Assembly (NCBI GenBank): GCA_040511595.1
Contig: JBEVGU010000038.1
Span: 1 to 64,000, forward strand
DNA from: JAOUEA01 sp040511595
GTDB taxonomy: Bacteria > Actinomycetota > UBA4738 > HRBIN12
Length of the DNA: 64,000 nt
Reading direction: 5' to 3'
Shown here: piece after piece, positions 42,057-50,057 of the stretch
How the letters are laid out: every line of letters begins with the position of its first letter
Position numbering within the stretch: position 1 is the stretch's first letter
Program-made: the position numbers and the translations under genes
Notes under the pieces: model-generated
Seen by the model: only the letters and a program-made list of their open reading frames with translations
Told to the model about the DNA's origin: nothing
The model's database searches: none

Positions 42057-42785
42057 TCAGCCGGTCGCGACGCAGAACGGGCCCTGCGGCGGCTGATCGA
42101 TCGTGTCGGTGCCGCGGGGCGGACCGAGGATCACCTCGGACGTGTCGACGACCACGCTGCCGTCGGTGATCTCGAGCATGAACCGGTCCATGCCTCGGGG
42201 CGCTGGGCCGAGCCGATACTCGCCGGCGCCGTTGTACTTCGAGCCGTGGCACGGGCATTCGAACCATCGTGAGGCCTGACAGAACGGCACCCGGCAGCCG
42301 AGGTGCACGCAGCGCTGGTACAGAGGCATGATGCCCTCGGCGGTGACCCCCTCGGTCGCGTAATCGACGTCGCCGCTCGGCGATCCGTTGTAGTTCACGA
42401 CGTAGAAGCGGCCGGTGCCGTTGTAGGCCACGCCGTTGTCGTTGATCTCGGCCTTGATGTCGTCGATGTTGCCCGCGTCGACGAGCGATCCGAAGCCGCC
42501 CTTGAGGTTGGGCCACAGGAACGCGACCGTGGCCCCCCCGAACTGGGCGCCGAACACGAGCAACGACGTGAGCAGCGACCGACGGAAGAAGTCGCGACGC
42601 GAGAGCGACTTGACAGGCTTGCCGGCCACCTCGATCTGGCCGTCGGCAGTCTCGCGCGCGGCGCGGTTCGCCCGCGCGAAGGACAGGCCGAACACGATCG
42701 CGAAGATGTCGAGCACGATGAACGCGAGGATGGCCGCGACGAGCGGCGTCGAGATGCCGAGCAGGCCGAGCGGCATGGTGCTCAC
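42057..42785 (-). CDS. qcrA: Rieske iron-sulfur protein
   Basis: A 242-residue Rieske protein. Membrane helices lie at about residues 10-34 and 75-92, with a twin-Arg SRRDFF at 62-67. The [2Fe-2S] ligands are C159-x-H161 and C177-x2-H180, with C164 and C179 forming the disulfide. It carries electrons from quinol to cytochrome c. GTG 42785 overlaps the subunit IV stop (GTGA), so synthesis is coupled. Confidence 0.92.
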   Translation of the reverse strand: MSTMPLGLLGISTPLVAAILAFIVLDIFAIVFGLSFARANRAARETADGQIEVAGKPVKSLSRRDFFRRSLLTSLLVFGAQFGGATVAFLWPNLKGGFGSLVDAGNIDDIKAEINDNGVAYNGTGRFYVVNYNGSPSGDVDYATEGVTAEGIMPLYQRCVHLGCRVPFCQASRWFECPCHGSKYNGAGEYRLGPAPRGMDRFMLEITDGSVVVDTSEVILGPPRGTDTIDQPPQGPFCVATG

Positions 42786-43642
42786 AGCTCGAAGAACACC
42801 CCCTGCGCCCACGGCCAGATCCAGTTGTAGCCGGGGCCGCGGAAGAACGAGCCGATGATCGTGAGCACGCCGCCGAACATGAACAGGATCGTGAACATCG
42901 TGATCGCGATCTTGCGGTCGCCCGGCTTGATGCTCGGGTTGCGGTCGACGTAGGGCACCGCGGCGAGCCCGACCAGGATGAACGTCGGGATCGTGATGCC
43001 CGCGATCATCGGGTGGAAGTAGCGAAGCAGCTCCTGCAGACCGAGGAAGTACCACGGGGCCTTCGACGGGTTGGGCGTAAGGTTCGGGTTCGCGAGCTCA
43101 CGCAGCGGCGCGTTGATGAACGCCGAGAAGAACGTCAACGCCGCGAGCAGGATGAACATCGCGACGAACTCCTCGATCAGCAGATGGGGCCAGACGTTGA
43201 CGCGGTCGCCCTGTTCGCGTTCGACGCGTTGGATGCCCTCGGGCGGGACGAGCGCCAGCAGGCGATGCTTGTCGGCGGCTCCCTTCTTGGGCGTGGGCAG
43301 GTTGCCCGTGGGCAACGGGGCTTCGCGGGCCGGGGTGGTAGCCGGCGCCGCCGCCACCGCGACCGGGGCGCCGGCGGCTGCCGCTGCAGGCGCGCCCGCC
43401 GCGGCAGGCGCGCCTGCAGATGCGGCCGCGGCGGCGGGTTGGGCAGCGCCACCATTGCCACCGGCGGTGGGCGCGGCGGCCTCGTGCCTCGCCGCTTCCT
43501 CGGGGTTCGCGGCGCGGTAGGCGCGCACGGCCGCCGAGCGGGCGCGGCCCTCGGCCACGCGACGGTCGGTTCCCTTGGCCAGCTCTGCCTCGAGCGTGGA
43601 GTCGAAGACCGATTGGTCGAGCGGGGTGTCTTCCTTGGCCAC
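42782..43642 (-). CDS. Cytochrome b C-terminal subunit (subunit IV-like) with Ala/Pro-rich linker
   Basis: A 286-residue protein. Its C-terminal 170 residues correspond to subunit IV of b6f: the WPHLLIEEFV segment, the PNPSKAPWYFLGLQELL quinol-site motif with a PEWY-like PWYF, and three membrane helices. The first 115 residues are an unusual hydrophilic head with a run of Ala, Gly and Pro. It follows cytochrome b6-type gene by 11 bp. GTG 43642 has an AAAGGAG site. Confidence 0.88.
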   Translation of the reverse strand: MAKEDTPLDQSVFDSTLEAELAKGTDRRVAEGRARSAAVRAYRAANPEEAARHEAAAPTAGGNGGAAQPAAAAASAGAPAAAGAPAAAAAGAPVAVAAAPATTPAREAPLPTGNLPTPKKGAADKHRLLALVPPEGIQRVEREQGDRVNVWPHLLIEEFVAMFILLAALTFFSAFINAPLRELANPNLTPNPSKAPWYFLGLQELLRYFHPMIAGITIPTFILVGLAAVPYVDRNPSIKPGDRKIAITMFTILFMFGGVLTIIGSFFRGPGYNWIWPWAQGVFFEL

Positions 43643-43653
43643 CGATGACTCCT

Positions 43654-44424
43654 TTACAGGGGACCCGAGATGCCGCCGTCCTTGCGGATGCGCCAGAAGT
43701 GCACCGAGAGGAAGATCACCAACACGAACGGCAGCGCCAGCACGTGCAAGACGTACCAGCGCAGCAGGGTCTCGGGGCCGACCACGACGCCGCCCAGCAG
43801 GAGGAAGTTCGCCTGCTTCGCGATGAACGGCGAGTACCCCGCGAGCGACGTGCCCACGGTGACCGCCCAGATCGCGAGCTGGTCCCACGGCAGCAGATAG
43901 CCCGTGAACGACAGGCCGAGCGTGAGGAACAGCAGGATCACGCCGACGACCCAGTTGAACTCGCGCGGCGGCTTGTAGGCCCCGGTGTAGAACACCCGGG
44001 CCATGTGCAGCGTCACGCTGAAGACCATGAGGTGGGCCCCCCACCGATGCAGGTTGCGCACGAGATCGCCGAAGAACACCGAAGTGCGGATGTTCTGCAT
44101 GTCCGTGAACGCCTGCGCGCCCCCGATGTCGGCCGTCGGCCGGTAGAAGAACATCAGGAAGATGCCGGTGATCGTGAGCAGGATGAACAGGAAGAATGAG
44201 AGCCCGCCGAGGCAGAACGTGTAGGTCAGTTTCAGCCCGTGCCGCTTCACCTTCACCGGGTGCAGGTGGTACAGCACGTTGTTCATCGTCGCGAGCGCTC
44301 GGTCGCGCGAGGTGTCCTTGTACCCCTTGCGGAAGATGGAGCCCGGCCGAAAGATCGACTTCCAGACCTCGGTCTCGCGGATGCGATCACCCAGGTCGCT
44401 GGGTGAGGGCGGCTTCAGCTTCAC
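43654..44424 (-). CDS. qcrB: Cytochrome b6-type subunit (split cytochrome b)
   Basis: A 256-residue N-terminal cytochrome b with four membrane helices. Heme ligands are H126/H140 and H227/H242. The second pair is 15 residues apart, as in cytochrome b6, rather than 14 as in bc1. C71 in the FCLGG motif aligns with the b6 cysteine that covalently holds heme c(n). Both traits mark a b6f or Firmicutes-like type. GTG 44424 overlaps the ferredoxin stop. Confidence 0.92.
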   Translation of the reverse strand: MKLKPPSPSDLGDRIRETEVWKSIFRPGSIFRKGYKDTSRDRALATMNNVLYHLHPVKVKRHGLKLTYTFCLGGLSFFLFILLTITGIFLMFFYRPTADIGGAQAFTDMQNIRTSVFFGDLVRNLHRWGAHLMVFSVTLHMARVFYTGAYKPPREFNWVVGVILLFLTLGLSFTGYLLPWDQLAIWAVTVGTSLAGYSPFIAKQANFLLLGGVVVGPETLLRWYVLHVLALPFVLVIFLSVHFWRIRKDGGISGPL

Positions 44425-44828
44425 CGCGTTCCCTCTTCGGCAGCCTGTGACATCGGGACTTGGGCCATCGTGCGCGAACCGGCTTTGGACCCCTCGGGCA
44501 GTCGCGCGTAGTAGAGCGTGTCGGTCGGGCACCGATCGACGCACACGGAACAGCGCGTGCACGCGTTGTCATCGACCACGAACACCGCCGTGGCCGTGTC
44601 CACCTCGTCCCCGACGGCGTCCTCGGCGGAGTCGCGCACGATGCCCGTCGACATCATGTAGATGCAGTTCCAGGGACAGACGTCTTCGCACGCCCGGCAG
44701 AGGATGCAGTTGTCGGGGTCGAGCATCAGGTGCTTCGGGGACTTGACCCCTTGGGCGAGCCACGCGGGGTCGACCGCTTCCACGACGTAGTCCTCGTGGA
44801 TGTCGACCTCGGTCTTGGTGAACGGCAT
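44421..44828 (-). CDS. 2[4Fe-4S] ferredoxin in the bc-complex operon
   Basis: A 135-residue protein with two [4Fe-4S] motifs: C41-x2-C44-x2-C47-x3-C51 and CTRCSVCVDRCP. The 30-residue N-terminal extension and a 25-residue insertion between motifs are unlike free ferredoxins and suggest attachment to a complex. Its stop overlaps the cytochrome b start (GTGA). It could donate or accept electrons at the cytoplasmic side of the cytochrome b. Confidence 0.88.
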   Translation of the reverse strand: MPFTKTEVDIHEDYVVEAVDPAWLAQGVKSPKHLMLDPDNCILCRACEDVCPWNCIYMMSTGIVRDSAEDAVGDEVDTATAVFVVDDNACTRCSVCVDRCPTDTLYYARLPEGSKAGSRTMAQVPMSQAAEEGTR

Positions 44829-44840
44829 GGGCTCCAGCTC

Positions 44841-45266
44841 CTAGCGGTACCCGCCCGTCGGTCGGCTCTCCGACGAGCCGCGCAGCTTGTGTCGCCAGTT
44901 CTGCATGATCGCGGCGGCCACGAGCACCGTGATGATAGGTCCGGTCGACAACCCCATCGCGATGGCGTCGCGAACCTGCAGCAGCAGCTCCTGGTACTGG
45001 GCCGGCTGGCCGCCGGGCAGCAACGTCGGGATCTCCTGCAGGGCAGCCTCGATGTCGGTCGGCCCCTGCCACCCGAGCTTCTGCTCGGAGACGTACAGCC
45101 AGAACGACGGCAGCACGGATGTGGTGATCAACAGGAAGAACACGATTCCCACCGAGAAGGCGACGGCAGTGGTCCACGTCCACTCGAACCCCTTGAGGAA
45201 CGCCTCGACGCGCTCCTTGCGGCTCTGCGTGGACTTCATGGGCGTCGCCGTCTCGACCTGGCTCAT
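44841..45266 (-). CDS. Leading membrane protein of bc-complex operon, family unknown
   Basis: A 141-residue protein from ATG 45266. It has a charged N-terminus, a membrane helix at about residues 33-55, a middle hydrophilic part, and a second helix near residues 100-120. A perfect TATAAT at 45295-45300 (minus strand) lies 29 nt upstream. It is the first gene of the operon and precedes the ferredoxin by 12 bp. Function unknown; it may anchor the ferredoxin. Confidence 0.7.
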   Translation of the reverse strand: MSQVETATPMKSTQSRKERVEAFLKGFEWTWTTAVAFSVGIVFFLLITTSVLPSFWLYVSEQKLGWQGPTDIEAALQEIPTLLPGGQPAQYQELLLQVRDAIAMGLSTGPIITVLVAAAIMQNWRHKLRGSSESRPTGGYR

Positions 45267-45294
45267 GCGCTCCCGAGTCTCCTGAGGCGGGGGG

Positions 45295-45300
45295 ATTATA
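45295..45300 (-). promoter_or_regulatory. -10 box of the bc-complex operon
   Basis: Perfect TATAAT on the minus strand. Start of transcription near 45288, leader about 22 nt with a ribosome site before ATG 45266. Two CCCGCGGG palindromes and a Rex-like box lie further upstream. Confidence 0.65.
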
Positions 45301-45309
45301 GACATGTGT

Positions 45310-45333
45310 CCCGCGGGCCCGACGACCCGCGGG
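45310..45333. repeat. Paired CCCGCGGG palindromes between divergent operons
   Basis: Two identical self-complementary octamers (45310-45317 and 45326-45333) with 8 bp between them. They could pair as one hairpin or act as a tandem operator. They cover the -16 to -39 region of the minus-strand TATAAT promoter. Confidence 0.4.
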
Positions 45334-45337
45334 TGAC

Positions 45338-45355
45338 TCGTGAATCGCTTCACAA
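45338..45355. promoter_or_regulatory. Rex-type operator
   Basis: TCGTGAATCGCTTCACAA matches the Rex consensus TTGTGAA-N4-TTCACAA at 13 of 14 defined positions. It lies between the bc-complex operon (minus) and ccdA (plus). A TACTAT box at 45367-45372 on the plus strand would place it over the -35 of the ccdA promoter. Confidence 0.6.
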
Positions 45356-45474
45356 GCCCCCTCGCCTACTATCGCTGCAGATCCACAGCTCGTGCAAGCC
45401 AGGTGCTGGCTTCGTCCTAGCCGAGACGGTCTCCGGGTGCCTGGCCGGGCCTCGTCCACGTCGCCGGAGCCGCC

Positions 45475-46203
45475 GTGATCGCCGACATCGTGCAGACCGG
45501 TCTCGCCTCGTGGTGGGCGCCGCTGCTGGCGTTCGCCGCGGGGTTGGTGTCGTGCGTGAGCCCCTGTGTGTGGCCGCTGGTGCCCGGATACGTCTCGTTC
45601 GTCGCCGGCGAGCGGATCGCCGAGGGGGGGCGCCGCCCGCTGGCCCCGATGCTCCTGTTCATCCTCGGGTTCACGATCGTGTTCGTGCTGCTCGGCGCGT
45701 TCGCCTCGACGTTCGTGAGGGTGTTCAAAGGCACCTCGGGCCAGCGCATCGGTGGGGCGATCGTGATCGCGTTCGGCGTGCTGATGATCGGCTATGCCCT
45801 CGGGCGAGGATCGCTGGCGCTCTACGCGGAGCGGCGCCCGTTCCTCGAACGCGTGAGGCCCGGAAGCGTCGGAGCCGTGCCGCTCGGCATGGCCTTCGCC
45901 GCGGGGTGGACACCGTGCATCGGCCCCGTGCTCGGCTCGATCCTGGCGATCGCGGCCACGGGAAGCACGGCACGCGCCGTGCTGCTGCTCGCGAGCTACT
46001 CGGTCGGCCTCGGCGTGCCGTTCCTGCTCGTCGGGCTCGGCGTCACGCGCTTCATGGGCGCCTTCGACTGGATCAAGCGCCGATACACCGCGATCGCGGT
46101 GGTCTCGGGCGCGTTGATGGTCGGGCTCGGCGTGCTGCTGTTCACGGGCCGGTTCACGCGCCTGGTCGCGCCGCTCGCCGAGCGCTTCACCCCCGGCATC
46201 TGA
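45475..46203 (+). CDS. ccdA: Cytochrome c biogenesis protein CcdA
   Basis: A 242-residue polytopic protein with six predicted membrane helices. The redox Cys pair lies in LVSCVSPC (helix 1) and GWTPCIGP (helix 4), as in CcdA/DsbD-type transmembrane thiol carriers. It moves reducing power to the outside for apocytochrome c reduction and works with the ResA-like protein at 55175. GTG start. resB and ccsB follow in the same direction. Confidence 0.93.
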   Translation: MIADIVQTGLASWWAPLLAFAAGLVSCVSPCVWPLVPGYVSFVAGERIAEGGRRPLAPMLLFILGFTIVFVLLGAFASTFVRVFKGTSGQRIGGAIVIAFGVLMIGYALGRGSLALYAERRPFLERVRPGSVGAVPLGMAFAAGWTPCIGPVLGSILAIAATGSTARAVLLLASYSVGLGVPFLLVGLGVTRFMGAFDWIKRRYTAIAVVSGALMVGLGVLLFTGRFTRLVAPLAERFTPGI

Positions 46204-46250
46204 GCGCCGCCCAGGCCAGGAAGCCGTCCGTCTAGGATGAGGAGGTCCAC

Positions 46251-47864
46251 ATGACCTCAGCTCAGCGACCCACGCTGCATCAGTCCGTCGCCCTCGTGTG
46301 GCGGACGCTGCGCTCGATGCGCACGGCGCTGATCCTGCTGTTGATGATCGGGCTCGCGTCCGTCGCGGGGTCGCTGCTCCCCCAATGGCCGAACTCGCCC
46401 GAGCGCGTGATCGAGTATCGGGCCGAGCACGCGTTCTGGGGCACGTTCTTCGACCGCGCCGGACTCTTCGACGTCTTCGGTTCCTGGTGGTTCGTGCTGC
46501 TCACCACGCTGTTGTTCGTCTCGCTGATCGCCTGCCTCGTGCCTCGTACCCGCGCGCTGTGGAGGGCGCTGCGCACGCCGCCGATGCATGCCCGCGAGAT
46601 CGACGCCTTCCCGTGCTACACGGACATGGCCGTCGTCGCCGCACCCGACGTATCGCTCGAGGCTGCGAGCCACACCCTGCGGCGACGCCGCTTCCGCGTC
46701 GCGCGCGATCCCGGGCGCCCAGCGCTCGCCGCCGAGAAGGGCGTCGCGCGCGAGGTGGGGAGCCTCGCGTTCCACTGGGCCTTCATCCTGTTGCTCGCCG
46801 GGGTGCTCTACGGCAAGGGCACCGGCTTCAGCGGGTTCGCGGTGGTCGTCGAAGGGCAGACGTGGATCGACGCCCAGGCGAACTACGACGGGCAGATCCG
46901 GACGGGCCGGTTCTTCGACGGCGACTTCACGGGAGCCGGCGTGCGACTGCGCGACTTCCGCAGCGACTTCCGCCGCACGGGCCAGCCGATGGACTTCGTC
47001 TCCGAGGTCGACCTGCTCGGCCCCGACGGGTCGGTGCTCGGGCCCGCGGACATCAGGGTGAACCACCCCGCGTCGATCGAGGGCATCCGGATCTACCAGA
47101 TCAACTTCGGATGGGCGCCGACGATCGAGATCCGCGACCGCGGCGAGGTGATCGCATCGGGCGCGGTCGTGATGGATCGCGACCCCGCGCCCGAGGGCGT
47201 CGAGGACTTCGCGATGCCGTGGCGAGGCATCGTCAAGCAGCCGGGAGCCGGCGCCGGCGGCGCCGATCGCGCGATCGAGCTCGAGCTCTGGCCCGACAGC
47301 CGCGGGCTCGCCGCGCTGCTCCAGGGCGACGAGCCCCAGGCGATGCTCGTGGAGTTCGATCCCATCATCAGGTTCACGGTGTGGGAAGGCACGCTCACCG
47401 ACCTCTCGACGAACCGGCTCGACACGAGGCTCCTGGACGAGGTCTCCACGGGGATCCTCGGCGCCGGGCGCACGGCCGATCTCGCCGACGGGAGGGAGCT
47501 CACCGCGGGGGAGACGGCCTCGGGCTCGGCGATCTCGTTCCCGGAGCTCCGCCAGTACTCGGTGTTCCAGGTGAGCCGCGACGCCGGGGTGCCCCTGGTG
47601 CTGGCCGCGGCTATCCTCATCCTCGTGGGATTGCTGCCCGCGCTGTACGGCTCCCGGCGGAAGGTCTGGGTCCGGATCGACCCCGACGGTGAGGGAGCCA
47701 GGGTGCGGGTCGGTGGTCTCGCGATGCAACGCAAACCGCAGTTCGAGGATGAGTTCGCCCGGCTGGTCGACGCGATCGCGTCGGCGGCCGGTGGCGCGAG
47801 GGCGCAGGTTCCGGCGCCCGACGATCGAGAGCCGGACGACCGAGAAAAGGTGCAGACACGGTGA
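46251..47864 (+). CDS. resB: Cytochrome c biogenesis protein ResB
   Basis: A 537-residue System II heme-delivery component. Three N-terminal membrane helices lie at about residues 25-42, 80-95 and 170-190, a large outer domain of about 270 residues follows, and one helix near residue 445 anchors the end. ResB works with CcsB to attach heme to CxxCH. Its stop overlaps the ccsB GTG start (GTGA). Confidence 0.9.
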   Translation: MTSAQRPTLHQSVALVWRTLRSMRTALILLLMIGLASVAGSLLPQWPNSPERVIEYRAEHAFWGTFFDRAGLFDVFGSWWFVLLTTLLFVSLIACLVPRTRALWRALRTPPMHAREIDAFPCYTDMAVVAAPDVSLEAASHTLRRRRFRVARDPGRPALAAEKGVAREVGSLAFHWAFILLLAGVLYGKGTGFSGFAVVVEGQTWIDAQANYDGQIRTGRFFDGDFTGAGVRLRDFRSDFRRTGQPMDFVSEVDLLGPDGSVLGPADIRVNHPASIEGIRIYQINFGWAPTIEIRDRGEVIASGAVVMDRDPAPEGVEDFAMPWRGIVKQPGAGAGGADRAIELELWPDSRGLAALLQGDEPQAMLVEFDPIIRFTVWEGTLTDLSTNRLDTRLLDEVSTGILGAGRTADLADGRELTAGETASGSAISFPELRQYSVFQVSRDAGVPLVLAAAILILVGLLPALYGSRRKVWVRIDPDGEGARVRVGGLAMQRKPQFEDEFARLVDAIASAAGGARAQVPAPDDREPDDREKVQTR

Positions 47865-48826
47865 CCGACCTGCAGTGGGCACGCATCTCGAACGACGCAT
47901 TCAACGTGGCGCTGTTCGCCTACATCGCGGCGATGATCGGCTCCTTCGTGTTCCTCGCGTTCCGACGCGACGCGATCTGGCAGGTCTCCAGAGCGATCGC
48001 CGTTGCCGGCGTGGCCGCGAACCTCGTCTCGATCGCAGCTCGCGGGCTCGCAGCCCACCGCGTGCCGTGGGGCAACATGTACGAGTACTCCTCGCTGCTT
48101 GCACTGCTCGTCGTGATCGGGGCGCTGGTCGTGCTCGAGGGCGTCTACAAGGTGCGGTCGCTGACCGGCTTCGCTCTGATGTTCAGCGTGCTGACGATGG
48201 CGGTCGCGGTGTCGTTCCTCTACGTGGGACCCGGGCCGCTCGTGCCGGCGCTCGACTCCTACTGGATCAAGATCCACGTGCAGGCCGCGATCTGGGGCTC
48301 GTCGCTGTTCGCGCTCGGCGGCATCGCCACGATCGCGTACCTGATCGTCGACCGGGCCGAGCGCCGGAAGCTCGCAGCGCTCGGCTCCCAGTCGCCGCCG
48401 CCGATCATGGGCGGCTCGCTCGACCTCGACGCGGTGAGCTCCGATGCGCCGGACGATCTCGTGGCCGACTCGGCCGAAGACGTGCGGGAGCGGCCCTCGG
48501 AGCGGCGGCTCGTGCCGTCGGCCGCCGGGCTCGACCGGCTCGCGTATCGCATCATCTCGGTGGCGTTCCCGATCTGGACGTTCGCGGTGATCGCCGGTGC
48601 GATCTGGGCACAGGAGGCGTGGGGCCGGTACTGGGGCTGGGACCCGAAGGAGACGTGGTCGTTCATCACGTGGGTGATCTTCGCGGGGTACCTGCACGCG
48701 CGGGCCACGAGCGGTTGGAAAGGCCGCCGCGCGGCCGTGATCGCGCTCGTCGGGTTCGCCTCGCTGCTCGTCACGTATTACGTGGTGAACCTGTGGATCG
48801 TGGGCCTGCACAGCTATGCGAAATGA
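47861..48826 (+). CDS. ccsB: Cytochrome c synthase CcsB/CcsA (System II)
   Basis: A 321-residue membrane protein with about eight helices. The WGRYWGWDPKETW motif is the tryptophan-rich heme-handling WWD domain. The His in PWGNMYEY region and the last helix are typical. A loop of about 60 residues with charged spacer sits before the WWD region. Completes the ccdA-resB-ccsB module that matures the cytochrome c of the bc complex and of oxidase subunit II. Confidence 0.93.
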   Translation: MTDLQWARISNDAFNVALFAYIAAMIGSFVFLAFRRDAIWQVSRAIAVAGVAANLVSIAARGLAAHRVPWGNMYEYSSLLALLVVIGALVVLEGVYKVRSLTGFALMFSVLTMAVAVSFLYVGPGPLVPALDSYWIKIHVQAAIWGSSLFALGGIATIAYLIVDRAERRKLAALGSQSPPPIMGGSLDLDAVSSDAPDDLVADSAEDVRERPSERRLVPSAAGLDRLAYRIISVAFPIWTFAVIAGAIWAQEAWGRYWGWDPKETWSFITWVIFAGYLHARATSGWKGRRAAVIALVGFASLLVTYYVVNLWIVGLHSYAK

Positions 48827-48854
48827 GGCCCGACCCGTGCCTGCACCCAGTGTC

Positions 48855-48872
48855 GCAGTCATGGATGACTGC
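48855..48872. promoter_or_regulatory. Perfect palindrome upstream of the caa3 oxidase operon
   Basis: GCAGTCAT-GG-ATGACTGC is a perfect 8+2+8 inverted repeat. It ends 14 bp before a TACAGT -10 box (48887-48892) and so covers the -35 region of the oxidase promoter. It does not match Rex or GlnR patterns. A separate regulator is implied. Confidence 0.5.
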
Positions 48873-48886
48873 GCAGACACCGGTGA

Positions 48887-48892
48887 TACAGT
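48887..48892 (+). promoter_or_regulatory. -10 box of the caa3 oxidase operon
   Basis: TACAGT lies 54 nt before the GTG at 48947, giving a leader of about 48 nt with a GGAGAGAG ribosome site. It would drive ctaC through the thioredoxin gene at 55175. Confidence 0.5.
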
Positions 48893-48946
48893 GCGCGCTC
48901 GGGCAGGCCTGAACAGTCGCAACGACGGCTAGGAGAGAGAGCGATC

Positions 48947-50038
48947 GTGCGGAAGAAGGCGCTGTGGACCCTGGGCCTGGCGGTCCTGGGACTGCTGCTC
49001 GGCGCGTGCGCTCAGAACGCCGGACAGGACACGCTCGACCCCGTCGGCGACGTCGCGAAGCAACAGAAGGCCCTGTTCGTGCCCGTGTTCTGGGTCGCGA
49101 CGGTCGTGTTCGTGATCGTGCAGGGCGGCATCATCTACATCGCCCTCCGCTTCCGCCACCGCAAGGGGCAGGAACGCATGCCCAGACAGACGCATGGGAA
49201 TACCAGGCTCGAGATCGGCTGGACGATCGTCCCGACGGTGGTGCTCGCCGTGGTGATGGTGCCCGCCATCTCGCTGCTGTGGGAGCTCGCTCGGCCCCCC
49301 GAGGCCGGCGCCCTGAACATCACGGTGCAGGGATTCCAGTGGTGGTGGGGGTTCAGCTACCCCGACGGGGACATGGCCACCGATTGGGACACCCCGATCA
49401 CGATCGCCGACACGATGATTGTGCCAACCGACCGCGATGTCTACCTCTCGCTCGAAGCGATGGGCGGCGCCGCGAAGGACGACGACGGGAGTCCCGACCA
49501 CGAGGTGATCCACTCCTTCTGGGTGCCCCAGCTGTTCGGGAAGCAAGACGTGGTGCCCAACCGCACGAACCACATCCAGTTCAGTGTCGACGAGCCGGGT
49601 CTGTACACGGGTCAGTGCGCGGAGTTCTGCGGCCTGCAGCACGGACGCATGAAGCTCGAGGTCGTGGCCCTTGCGCCGGACGACTGGGACGCCTGGGTCG
49701 AGAACCAGCGGACCCTGCCGCCCAGTCCCACCGATCCGCTCGCCGAACGGGGTGAGGAGATCTTCCTGAACCCGCTATCCGACGGCCGCGGAAGCTGTAC
49801 CGCGTGTCACACCGTGGGGGACAACCCGGGCGGGGCGGCGGCGCCCAACCTGTCGCACTTCGCCGACGAGCAGCACACGTGCTTCGCCGGGTGCAACTGG
49901 CCGGTCTCCGATCGTGAGGCGCTCGCCGCCTGGCTCGCCGACCCGAGCGCCGAGAAGCTCGGGGCGAAGATGCCTGACTACCAGCTCACCGACGAGGAGA
50001 TCCAGGCCCTCGTCGCCTACCTGTACAGCCTGACGTGA
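48947..50038 (+). CDS. ctaC: caa3-type cytochrome c oxidase subunit II
   Basis: A 363-residue subunit II fused to a cytochrome c domain. A lipobox (LLGAC, C21), two membrane helices (about residues 45-65 and 93-113), the QWWWGF segment, and the CuA ligands H189, C224, C228, H232 and M235 are present. The C-terminal domain holds C284-T-A-C287-H288 for heme c. The fused cytochrome takes electrons from the bc complex or small carriers. GTG start. Confidence 0.95.
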   Translation: MRKKALWTLGLAVLGLLLGACAQNAGQDTLDPVGDVAKQQKALFVPVFWVATVVFVIVQGGIIYIALRFRHRKGQERMPRQTHGNTRLEIGWTIVPTVVLAVVMVPAISLLWELARPPEAGALNITVQGFQWWWGFSYPDGDMATDWDTPITIADTMIVPTDRDVYLSLEAMGGAAKDDDGSPDHEVIHSFWVPQLFGKQDVVPNRTNHIQFSVDEPGLYTGQCAEFCGLQHGRMKLEVVALAPDDWDAWVENQRTLPPSPTDPLAERGEEIFLNPLSDGRGSCTACHTVGDNPGGAAAPNLSHFADEQHTCFAGCNWPVSDREALAAWLADPSAEKLGAKMPDYQLTDEEIQALVAYLYSLT

Positions 50039-50057
50039 CGGAGGCGATCACCGAACC

